A stretch of 64,000 bases of DNA from Candidatus Thorarchaeota archaeon (GTDB lineage: Archaea; Asgardarchaeota; Thorarchaeia; Thorarchaeales; Thorarchaeaceae), in NCBI GenBank assembly GCA_008080745.1, contig SHMX01000005.1, forward strand, positions 157,515 through 221,514, read 5' to 3'. Shown piece after piece: positions 17,041-25,245 of this stretch. The position numbers and the translations under genes are program-made. Below the pieces are notes generated by a model. It had not been told where the DNA came from. It searched no databases and saw only the letters and a program-made list of their open reading frames with translations. Positions within the stretch are counted from its first letter, which is position 1, and every line of letters starts with the position of its first letter.

Positions 17041-19706
17041 CTTAGAGCGTTGGTCGTTCTCTCTACCTGCTTTCTTAACGGATCTCCCAGCTCGTCTAGT
17101 AAGGAGTGTAATTTATTCAACCAGAAAACACTCGTTTCTCTACATGAAATGAATGGTTGTGGTATTCCCATTGCATTTCCTATATCTTCTAATTGTTCCA
17201 ATGCCAAAGCAAGCCAGTCCAAATACCCATCATGTTCTCCAACTGCTTGAATTCCTCTCTGTGAGAAATGCCCTTTACCAGCCAAGAAATCACATAGAAA
17301 ATCGTACGATGCTCTGAGATGGCGAATATCATCCCTGATTCTTACCTTGGGAATCTTGTGAATCAGACGGAATGGAAGTTTTTCATCATTTCTAAGGAAC
17401 CTCTGGTAGGTAGCTAGTACCTTTAGAATAGAATAAGCACACTTTACTTCTCTTACAAGTATGTCTAGAAAACCAGGACGATTCCAAGTCCACGGGTTAG
17501 AGAATTTGTGCATCTTAAAATCATATTCTGTTGTGACTTTCTGATCTATTGATAGTGCTTGAAGCCAATTGATACTCCAACAGAATCTGGTTGGCATGCC
17601 ATTTTCGACAAGACCCGACCTTGTGGAGAGACATCTTGTGGTTTCTTCAAAGGTTTTCTGACGAACGACAAAATCATGCACTGCAGAGCTGAGAGGTGAG
17701 AGTCTTTGTGATTCTTCCACTAAGGCAAGACCTAAGGCGTTTACTGGACTTCTAATTAGTTGATTGTCTCGGGTCATAACAATATAACAGTCATGTCTTT
17801 GACTATGGTTCACTATGGGCGTTTTTTGTTTTATTATCTTCTTACTATCTTCGTTTAGTCTGACAAAAATACTGGAATGCTGAAATGGTTCTCGTGACCA
17901 TATCAATTCCACTCTCTCGTGAAATTCGCTGTTTTCAAGACTAAGAAATGTTACTCTATTGTGCAGGATTTCCCAGAGATAGTGATAGTTCTGATGTGTT
18001 AATACCTCTAAGAATACCTTCTCCCTTAGTGGATGATGAAACAAGAATGGAATTTTGCAATCTTTTGTATGATCTGACATTTTTGCAATTTCTTCAGTCA
18101 GCCCTCCAGAAATAATCCATGCTCCACCCCCAGTGGCAATCCAGTCGAGTACCCCTATCTTAGCTAAATCCAATACGGGCATTATATCTCCTAGTGTTTT
18201 GTTCCCTGTTATCTGAGGGATGTCCAATACCGGTTTCTCATGCTTCTGTGAATATTTCCTAATTGTTACCTTCTGTTTTGATCCTATTAGTTTAGTCAGG
18301 ATTGATTCTCCCATTTTTTCTTCTATTCGCTCAATCAACCCAGTTGTTGTCAAAGTTCTACCATTGTTTATCCTATCAAGACCAGAATCTGGATGTATTT
18401 GCGGAAGAACATTGACCCGTAAGAGTAGAAACCGAAGCTCCTCATTTTGATCTATATCGCTTGGGTCTTCAATTCTTTTTTCTATCTCCTGAATAGTTTT
18501 TTCTTCTCTCGCGTATCCATCAATTGCCATGACTGTGTTGCTGATGTCTAACAGTTCCAAATCGATTCCGTCAATTTCTCCCTCAAAGATATCTTCCAAG
18601 AGTAGTCGATGATTTCTTTCAAGTTCTTCTTTTAACCAGTTTCTTTCTAGGAACATTATTTGAGAGTCCTCTGGTTCAACGAGTCGTTCTCCCTCTGTGC
18701 TAATGATCGAATATCCTGAAAGCCCAAGAGATCGTTGCATAGCATTTTCCGAGCTTTTTAGAAATCTAGCTATAAAATCCGAGTTAGCTCCCTTCAAATC
18801 CTTTTCTTCTGAGAAGTTGATATGTGAATTCCCACGTGAATCCCATATTATCTCATAGAGGAACTCTCCCGCTATTTTGACTTCATCTGGGTTTATGATT
18901 TTAAAATCATATTGTTTATCGATTAGTCTAATGAGATTCATAATTGACTCTCTTGAAAACAACGTACTTTCATCATCTGACACACTGGAAATTCCTATCA
19001 GGTCACTTCCAAATGATTTAACCTGCTCCCCACGTAAATCCGCCAACAACAGCATGTTCCAAAGATTGTAGGTTCTGATTCTAAGAAACGCAAATATTCG
19101 TTTATATCTGCTAATTTTGGAATGATATTTCAGGGCATACTCTAGAATATCTGCTTCTTTATCAGTGAGAGGATCATCAAACTCGAGATGGTCAAGTATC
19201 TCTTCAATATCGACCTCATGACGTTCTTCTAAGAGATTTTCTCGTGCTCTTATCTCCTGTCTGATTTCAGTTTCTATGGAAATGATATACTTTCGTAGTA
19301 GAATCAACTCCCAAAGATTCATTCCTGTTTTGTTTATTATTTCCTCAACATTCTCTTTTTTGGAGATACCAATCAGAGACTTGAGGTTTCGAGGACGATT
19401 TAGAATTTGTTTCTCTAGCTCAGCCATGTCTTGTTTCCAAGATAGCTGTATCAGAATTGATGTGATTATCCAGAGAAAAACATCAAAAATTCCTATTGCG
19501 ATTAGAGGATATATGTCAATTGTTGCACCCCACGGAGATGGAAAAACGAACTCATAGTCAAGAACCACAAACACTATGTTTTGTTCAGTATTTGTTGTAA
19601 TGGTTAGCAATGTGATGACAATACCAATAAAGAATGTAACCGCTATGGATACGAACTTCTTTCTCACATAATTAATTCGCTCTCGAAGTTTAGAATTATA
19701 TCCCAT
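17037..19706 (-). CDS. Large membrane-anchored protein of unknown function
   Basis: This 889-residue protein has two hydrophobic segments near the N-terminus (around residues 19-50 and 65-90), separated by a loop with FVFPSPWGATIDIYP. A long, charged and mainly helical cytoplasmic part follows. Helices around 130-260 look coiled-coil-like (ELEKQILNRP, RKYIISIETEIRQEIRAREN). The C-terminal 350 residues are richer in aromatic residues and histidines. I do not recognise a family. The two-helix anchor with a large cytoplasmic region suggests a membrane-tethered scaffold or sensor. It ends convergently with the GIY-YIG gene. Confidence 0.75.
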   Translation of the reverse strand: MGYNSKLRERINYVRKKFVSIAVTFFIGIVITLLTITTNTEQNIVFVVLDYEFVFPSPWGATIDIYPLIAIGIFDVFLWIITSILIQLSWKQDMAELEKQILNRPRNLKSLIGISKKENVEEIINKTGMNLWELILLRKYIISIETEIRQEIRARENLLEERHEVDIEEILDHLEFDDPLTDKEADILEYALKYHSKISRYKRIFAFLRIRTYNLWNMLLLADLRGEQVKSFGSDLIGISSVSDDESTLFSRESIMNLIRLIDKQYDFKIINPDEVKIAGEFLYEIIWDSRGNSHINFSEEKDLKGANSDFIARFLKSSENAMQRSLGLSGYSIISTEGERLVEPEDSQIMFLERNWLKEELERNHRLLLEDIFEGEIDGIDLELLDISNTVMAIDGYAREEKTIQEIEKRIEDPSDIDQNEELRFLLLRVNVLPQIHPDSGLDRINNGRTLTTTGLIERIEEKMGESILTKLIGSKQKVTIRKYSQKHEKPVLDIPQITGNKTLGDIMPVLDLAKIGVLDWIATGGGAWIISGGLTEEIAKMSDHTKDCKIPFLFHHPLREKVFLEVLTHQNYHYLWEILHNRVTFLSLENSEFHERVELIWSREPFQHSSIFVRLNEDSKKIIKQKTPIVNHSQRHDCYIVMTRDNQLIRSPVNALGLALVEESQRLSPLSSAVHDFVVRQKTFEETTRCLSTRSGLVENGMPTRFCWSINWLQALSIDQKVTTEYDFKMHKFSNPWTWNRPGFLDILVREVKCAYSILKVLATYQRFLRNDEKLPFRLIHKIPKVRIRDDIRHLRASYDFLCDFLAGKGHFSQRGIQAVGEHDGYLDWLALALEQLEDIGNAMGIPQPFISCRETSVFWLNKLHSLLDELGDPLRKQVERTTNALS

Positions 19707-19726
19707 AGACTTTTAGCTCCTTTGAA

Positions 19727-20584
19727 TCAAATCGAATTGAGATATTTTCGTAGAAGTGAAATTGCCAAAACCATATGGTCTGTCGCATCAATATCTTCAG
19801 CTATTGGGAGACCGTTATTCTCTACAATGCTTGAAAGTGTATCATCATCAATCGAAGGGAAGAATAGGTATGAATGTTCTTTTCCTCTTATTGCAACCTC
19901 CGTAGACGAAACGTTAACCGGAGCGTACATAACACAGGATGTATCGTGATTACCTCCCCATACTATTCCCAGCATGCGAAAGTCCTCTTTTGAATAGTCC
20001 TCTCCTTCTGTTAATGATGTTTCTTCAGCAATCTCTCTAGCCGAGGTTTCAAACAGACATTCAGGAACGGCTTTCCACTGATTGTGTTGATTTTCAACAG
20101 CAACTAATTTTGGATCGACAAAACCTCCTCCCACCGTGTGTAACATACCTCCTTGATCTGAACCTTTTCTGACTCCCAGCACAATTTTTTGATCCGTTGT
20201 CACTATCAATGATGTTACACTAGTAGGGTTGGGATACATGTTTGCAGCTTGGTAATGTTGCTGTCTTAGAATGAAGTGCCATTTATAGCTACATTTACTA
20301 ACCTCGATAGATACCCTTTCATCCTGTTTTACAACTCTCTCGAATCGCCACAGCGGACCATTGTAGACTCCTCCGGGTCTTTGTTTCCATTCATTCTCTA
20401 CAAAATCCAACTGTTTTTGTGTTGGCGCCCATGAAGATTGGATAACTTTCACTTCCACTTGATTTCTTTTCCAAATTCCTTCAACAAGCACTTTTCGATA
20501 AGAGGACTGAGCGGGCATCGTATTGTGAAAAGTCATCCCCTCATATAGATTTGACGTGTGAACGTTATTTTGCGAAGATTTCAA
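19727..20584 (-). CDS. Nudix-family protein with a variant Nudix box
   Basis: This protein of up to 285 residues contains GGGFVDPKLV followed by ECLFETSAREIAEETSL, matching E-x7-R-E-U-x-E-E-x-x-U of the Nudix box. It departs from the consensus in two ways: about 15 residues are inserted between the first glycine and the glutamate, and the glycine after E-E is serine. The metal-binding E-E pair is intact, so hydrolysis of a nucleoside diphosphate derivative is possible. The N-terminal 120 residues form an extra domain I cannot name. The longest frame starts at a TTG that overlaps the upstream part of the divergent kinase gene; ATG 20536 is an alternative start. Confidence 0.75.
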   Translation of the reverse strand: MKSSQNNVHTSNLYEGMTFHNTMPAQSSYRKVLVEGIWKRNQVEVKVIQSSWAPTQKQLDFVENEWKQRPGGVYNGPLWRFERVVKQDERVSIEVSKCSYKWHFILRQQHYQAANMYPNPTSVTSLIVTTDQKIVLGVRKGSDQGGMLHTVGGGFVDPKLVAVENQHNQWKAVPECLFETSAREIAEETSLTEGEDYSKEDFRMLGIVWGGNHDTSCVMYAPVNVSSTEVAIRGKEHSYLFFPSIDDDTLSSIVENNGLPIAEDIDATDHMVLAISLLRKYLNSI

Positions 20585-20622
20585 ATCTTGGTATGCATCC
20601 TCATGGTGATGTGAATCCCACC

Positions 20623-22143
20623 ATGAAAGAACTCGTTCTTGCTATCGATGCTGGTACATCTGGAGTACGTTCAATGGTCTTTGATATCTCTGGAAGTGTG
20701 ATTGCTAAGGCATATCGTGAATTCAAGAGCCTTCACCCACACCCCTCTTGGGTTGAACAGGATGCAAGGACATGGTGGGATACTGCTTGTAAGACTATCT
20801 CCGAATGTCTGAAAACTATGTCACAGAGTGCTGAGAATATAGCGAGTATAAGCGTTACAAATCAGCGTGAAACCATTGTACCAATTGATGAAAATGGCTC
20901 TCCACTCAGAAATGCTATTGTCTGGCAGGACCGGAGAACAAGTCCACAATGTGATTGGATTAAGGAGCGTATTGGTGTTGATGATATTTACAATGAGACT
21001 GGTCTTACTATAGACCCCTATTTCTCTGGACCCAAAATTCTATGGATTAAGGAGGAGGAACCTGACATCTTCAAAAAAACAAGCAAATTTCTTCTGGTCC
21101 ATGACTACCTTCTCTTTCGTCTTACTGGGTTAACCGTGACAGATTATTCCAATGCAAGCAGGACCATGCTGTTTGGACTTGATTCTGCAGACTGGTCAGA
21201 TGCTATTCTTGATCAATTAGAGATTCCCAAAGAAAAGCTCCCCGATATAGTTCAGTCGGGATTGCAAGTTGGAGAGGTATCAACCAAGGCTGCAAAAGAA
21301 ACTGGCTTACTAGCAAGCACTCCAGTTGTTGCTGGTGGTGGTGACCAACAATGTGCAGCTCTTGGAGTTGGAGTTGTAAAACCCGGCCGAATTAAATCCA
21401 CAACAGGTACAGGAACTTTCATGCTTGCCTTCTCAAAGGAACCAAGATTGGATTCTAAGAGGCGGGTTCTCTGTAGCCATCATGTTGTCCCGGATTCTTT
21501 CGTCATTGAAGCTAGTATGTTCACTACAGGTTCTGCTCTCAGATGGTTCCGTGATAATCTTGCAGTGGAAGAATACAATTTCGCTGTTGAACATGACATG
21601 GACCCATATGATGTTATGACAGATGCAGCCAAGCATGTCCCTGCGGGCTCTGAAGGTGTGATGCACATTCCTCATTTTGTGGGGGCAGGTGCTCCTTATT
21701 GGAACCCTCATGCACGAGGAGTATTTGCTGGGTTGTCCCTGGGGCATGGTCGAAACCATCTCATGAGAGCAATTCTTGAGGGGGTGGGTTATGAGATTAG
21801 AACGAATCTTGATATAATGCAGGATTTGGGTATACCAACTGCGGAAATGCGTGTGACAGGTGGGGCATCCCGAAGCGACGTTTGGATGCAGATTCAGGCT
21901 GATATTCTAAACATTCCAGTAATCACCACCGAGATGGAAGAGGCAACTGCAGTAGGTGCGGCTATACTCGCATGTAAAGGAATAGGTATATTCAAGTCTG
22001 TTGCAGAAGCAGCAGAGGAGATGATACGCATTAATCCCCCAATTAAGCCCCTCTCTGAACACAGGGAGGTATATGATCGTAGCTACGAGCGATACCGCGA
22101 GCTTTATGCTGCGATTGCAAATATTCGATGGGCGACAAACTAA
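20623..22143 (+). CDS. FGGY-family carbohydrate kinase (xylulokinase/glycerol kinase-like)
   Basis: This 506-residue kinase starts with MKELVLAIDAGTSG, the phosphate-1 loop of FGGY kinases. It continues with SVTNQRETIVPID, the sugar-site region AIVWQDRRT, the GGGDQQCAALG segment with the catalytic aspartate, and VTGGASRSDVWMQIQADIL near the C-terminus. It phosphorylates a polyol or sugar. Glycerol and xylulose are the commonest substrates, but the sequence does not decide. The frame extends to a TTG at 20551; ATG 20623 gives the family N-terminus and has GGTGAT 12 bases upstream. Its TAA overlaps the stop of the convergent LarA-like gene. Confidence 0.9.
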   Translation: MKELVLAIDAGTSGVRSMVFDISGSVIAKAYREFKSLHPHPSWVEQDARTWWDTACKTISECLKTMSQSAENIASISVTNQRETIVPIDENGSPLRNAIVWQDRRTSPQCDWIKERIGVDDIYNETGLTIDPYFSGPKILWIKEEEPDIFKKTSKFLLVHDYLLFRLTGLTVTDYSNASRTMLFGLDSADWSDAILDQLEIPKEKLPDIVQSGLQVGEVSTKAAKETGLLASTPVVAGGGDQQCAALGVGVVKPGRIKSTTGTGTFMLAFSKEPRLDSKRRVLCSHHVVPDSFVIEASMFTTGSALRWFRDNLAVEEYNFAVEHDMDPYDVMTDAAKHVPAGSEGVMHIPHFVGAGAPYWNPHARGVFAGLSLGHGRNHLMRAILEGVGYEIRTNLDIMQDLGIPTAEMRVTGGASRSDVWMQIQADILNIPVITTEMEEATAVGAAILACKGIGIFKSVAEAAEEMIRINPPIKPLSEHREVYDRSYERYRELYAAIANIRWATN

Positions 22144-23417
22144 GAGTAGACAGCAAGTTTGTTTGCTTTGTCTAGAACGATAATCTTCACGTTCGGGTCT
22201 TCGGCAATCCACCCATCTATTACTTGCTGGGGGTCTTCTACTTTGATTAGATGTGCAGATTCAACAGTTTCCCTGTCCAACTCTGTAAACATTTTGATTG
22301 CTGAAAGCCGTTGGAGTAGCTCCGCAAACTTGTATGCCTTGTGTTCATAGAGATTATACTTCCCCTTTATGCTCTCGATAATCTCTCCCACCGGTACCAA
22401 CATTTTCTTGTAGAAATTTTCGACAGCCTTTGGAGGTGCGACTCCATCTCTGCATTCCGCTAGGAAGAGAATCTCGCCACCGTCTGCAACTGCATTTTTT
22501 GTCAGTTCTAATCCTCTTTGGGCATGATAGAGGCTTAGGTCTTGTGGATATCCTCCCGGAGAAACTATAATTTTTGATGTGGGTTTAACGGTGAAGCTTG
22601 TCATTTCGTCTAGAACCTCAATTCCTCTACTTATGACTGGTTCCAGCTCACCCGCATCAGCCCAGACAAGCTTTCCTTGATTTGTAATAACAGAGAGTGT
22701 GAAGGATTTTGCATCTTCTGTTATCATCTCCATAGCCTCACGCATATCATCCGCGAGTGGGTTGTTACGTCTTCCAGGAATGGGATGATATGGATGTTGA
22801 CCGAACGTGGAGTTGGGGTCTAATGCCATCGAATGATTGGCCTCAATGGTTTCATAGGCACATATACCCGGAAGGAAGTCTTTCAATGCGTTAGAATATC
22901 CAGCAAAGTAGTGCGCCTTCATATCGGCAAGTGCAACATATACGTCGTGATTTGCAGCGTCTGCATCGATGATAACAGGAGTGCCTCTGCTTGTTGTACC
23001 TAAATTGACAACATCTTCATTCTGGCAATCGTTTATTTTAATTCGATAATTCTTCAATCCGTTATCTTCAGCAGCTTGTTTAATCATTCCTACAATTACT
23101 TGATTCTCAGGATGGTCAACTACATGTGAGCCTGTAGTGATAATGAACTGCACAAAATTGGCATCGACAAGATAAGGCATAACTGCATGAATGAGCTCCC
23201 AATGGGGTTCATCACGGGTGTGATCCTCCACCATGACAAGAACACTCTTTGACTTGACCAGCTCATCAAGTGCAGGGCCCTGTGGATTTGTCATTACTCG
23301 TTGAAGCTCTTCAAGAGTGTCTGGTTTGGTCTTAACCTCCTTTGGCACAATAAGTCTAACAAAATTCTCAAGGGGGATTTCCAAACTGATAGCTTCAGAC
23401 CCGTACTTAATTCTCAT
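22140..23417 (-). CDS. LarA-like (DUF2088) nickel-pincer racemase family protein
   Basis: This protein of about 425 residues is related to the nickel-dependent lactate racemase LarA. Recognisable are MVEDHTRDEPHWELI where LarA has D-x-T-R-P, FIITTGSHVVDHPENQ, the lysine and glycine segment YFAGYSNALKDFLPGI, and TIEANHSMALDPN. In LarA the nickel-pincer cofactor is attached to a lysine in the K-A-x-x-P-G-x region. LarB, LarC and LarE maturation genes are not in this window. The Arg-Pro of the first motif is Arg-Asp here, so the substrate may differ from lactate. An in-frame TTG lies six bases upstream of the ATG chosen. Confidence 0.82.
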   Translation of the reverse strand: MRIKYGSEAISLEIPLENFVRLIVPKEVKTKPDTLEELQRVMTNPQGPALDELVKSKSVLVMVEDHTRDEPHWELIHAVMPYLVDANFVQFIITTGSHVVDHPENQVIVGMIKQAAEDNGLKNYRIKINDCQNEDVVNLGTTSRGTPVIIDADAANHDVYVALADMKAHYFAGYSNALKDFLPGICAYETIEANHSMALDPNSTFGQHPYHPIPGRRNNPLADDMREAMEMITEDAKSFTLSVITNQGKLVWADAGELEPVISRGIEVLDEMTSFTVKPTSKIIVSPGGYPQDLSLYHAQRGLELTKNAVADGGEILFLAECRDGVAPPKAVENFYKKMLVPVGEIIESIKGKYNLYEHKAYKFAELLQRLSAIKMFTELDRETVESAHLIKVEDPQQVIDGWIAEDPNVKIIVLDKANKLAVYS

Positions 23418-23593
23418 TTCCAAGGCTAGACCTCATAGAACTATTGTAACACCCGAAGAAAAAGATTCGCTATGAGGCGAAATAGATGTCATCCTTTCTT
23501 GAAACACTTCAAATGAAACCTATGACCGTAATTGAATTCATATGTTCTTCAAAAGGTTCATATTATGCATAAGTTCGTGCATGCTTGGTGGCC

Positions 23594-25201
23594 ATGCAAA
23601 TCGACATCATTGAAACTGGTTTCGGACTGATTGGTGGACTCGCACTATTCATGTTTGGAATCACTATCTTACGTGAAACGTTGAGCAAATTGTCTGGTTC
23701 AACAGTTGCAAGGATACTCGAGAAAGTCAGCGATAATCCAATCAAGGGAATGGGTGCAGGCGCCGGAGCCACATTTATGACCCAGAGTTCAAGTATCACA
23801 GTCTTAACATTGATTGGATTCGTCAACGCTGGCATGATGACTTTCCGCCAGTCAGTCAATGTCATGCTGGGATCAGAGATTGGTACCACCATCACTGCTC
23901 AGCTTGTTGCATTTGAGGTTGGCGCGATGTACTGGCCGCTTATTGCAATTGGTTTCATCGCATCGGTGAATCCAAAGAGCGAACGTCTTCGACATCTGGG
24001 TAAGACCATATTCAGTCTAGGTCTAATTTTTCTCGCGATGGAATTCATGAAAAATGCTGCACGTCCTCTAGCCAGTAGTCCATTATTTGTTGATCTGATT
24101 AATGGCTATGGTCAGTTTCCTTTTACTGGTGTATTGATTGGAGCACTCATCGCCGCTGTCACATCTAGTAGTTCTGCGACCACAAGTTTAGTGATAGCTC
24201 TTGGTATGGGTGATGTAATTGGATTAGAGGCTGGAATAGCTCTTATTATGGGTGCAAATATTGGTACATGTGTTTTGGAGCTATTTGCCGGTGTGGGTGC
24301 GACTACTCCTGCCAAGCGGACTGCACTGGCTCAAACGATGATCAATTTGGTCGGAGTTGGTCTATTTCTTCCATTTCTATTTCCTTTTGCTAATATAGTT
24401 CGGAGTACTGCATTAGACTTGCCTCGTCAGATTGCAAACGCACATACCATATTCAATGTCCTTGTTAGTCTGATTTTCATTCCCCTTGTAGGGTTACTGG
24501 TCAGATTCTGTGAACGCGTTATTCCTGACAAGCCTGGTGAGATTATTGGCCGTCACTATTTTGACGAACAGATGTTGAACATGCCACAGGTTGCATTACT
24601 TGAAGCTGAAAAGGAAATAATTCGTACAAGTGAAATGACATTAGAAATGTTGAAACTTAGCCATCAAGCTCTAATCGAGGGCGATAAGGAATTGGCTGAA
24701 AAAGTCATTGCTCTGGAAAACGATGTAGATGAGAGCTGCAGAGCAACTGAAGACTTCATCGACCAGATTAGAGAAGATGAACTAAACGAACATAGCAAAT
24801 TATGGAGGATGAAACTCCTTGCCATCATTACAGATGTGGAACGAGTAGGTGACCAGTCTCAAAACATTGCTGAATTTGCTTTGAACCGGATGGTGAATGG
24901 AATCACGTTCTCTAACAGTGGTATTCGTGATATATCCAAGATGTTTGATCTTGTTGAAAAGACCTATGCGACTGCAATCAAAGCTCTCAAGACCAAAAAC
25001 ATTGAGATATCCAAGGAAGCCATAGATTTGGAGGACAAGGTGGACATCCTTGAAAGAAAAATTAAGGCTGCTCATCGAGAACGTATGAGTGAAGGGATGT
25101 GTATGCCTCAGGCGGATACGGTTTTTGTTGAGACCGTACGAAATCTTGAACGAATCAGTGATCATGCTGACAACATTGCAGCTGATGTTCAGTATTGGTG
25201 A
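23594..25201 (+). CDS. Na+/phosphate cotransporter-family protein with C-terminal PhoU-like domain
   Basis: This protein of about 535 residues has two inverted-repeat membrane halves, each with the serine-rich signature of the Na/Pi (NptA/YjbB) family: FMTQSSSITVLTL near residue 60 and VTSSSSATTSLVIALG near residue 190. From about residue 340 it is cytoplasmic and helical, with two PhoU-like halves containing AEKVIALENDVDESCR and AIDLEDKVDILERKI. Family members move phosphate with sodium, and the PhoU part is thought to regulate activity. The gene stands alone between the LarA-like gene and a terminator shared with the convergent protease gene. Confidence 0.9.
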   Translation: MQIDIIETGFGLIGGLALFMFGITILRETLSKLSGSTVARILEKVSDNPIKGMGAGAGATFMTQSSSITVLTLIGFVNAGMMTFRQSVNVMLGSEIGTTITAQLVAFEVGAMYWPLIAIGFIASVNPKSERLRHLGKTIFSLGLIFLAMEFMKNAARPLASSPLFVDLINGYGQFPFTGVLIGALIAAVTSSSSATTSLVIALGMGDVIGLEAGIALIMGANIGTCVLELFAGVGATTPAKRTALAQTMINLVGVGLFLPFLFPFANIVRSTALDLPRQIANAHTIFNVLVSLIFIPLVGLLVRFCERVIPDKPGEIIGRHYFDEQMLNMPQVALLEAEKEIIRTSEMTLEMLKLSHQALIEGDKELAEKVIALENDVDESCRATEDFIDQIREDELNEHSKLWRMKLLAIITDVERVGDQSQNIAEFALNRMVNGITFSNSGIRDISKMFDLVEKTYATAIKALKTKNIEISKEAIDLEDKVDILERKIKAAHRERMSEGMCMPQADTVFVETVRNLERISDHADNIAADVQYW

Positions 25202-25220
25202 TTGGAAAAATAAAAGAAAA

Positions 25221-25238
25221 AGAGGGGAATTCCCCTCT
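25221..25238. terminator. Hairpin between convergent transporter and caspase-like genes
   Basis: The perfect palindrome AGAGGGGAATTCCCCTCT lies between the two stops. On the minus strand it is followed by TTTTCTTTTATTTTT, so it is a good terminator for the caspase-like gene and could also serve the plus strand. Confidence 0.75.
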
Positions 25239-25245
25239 CTCCTGA

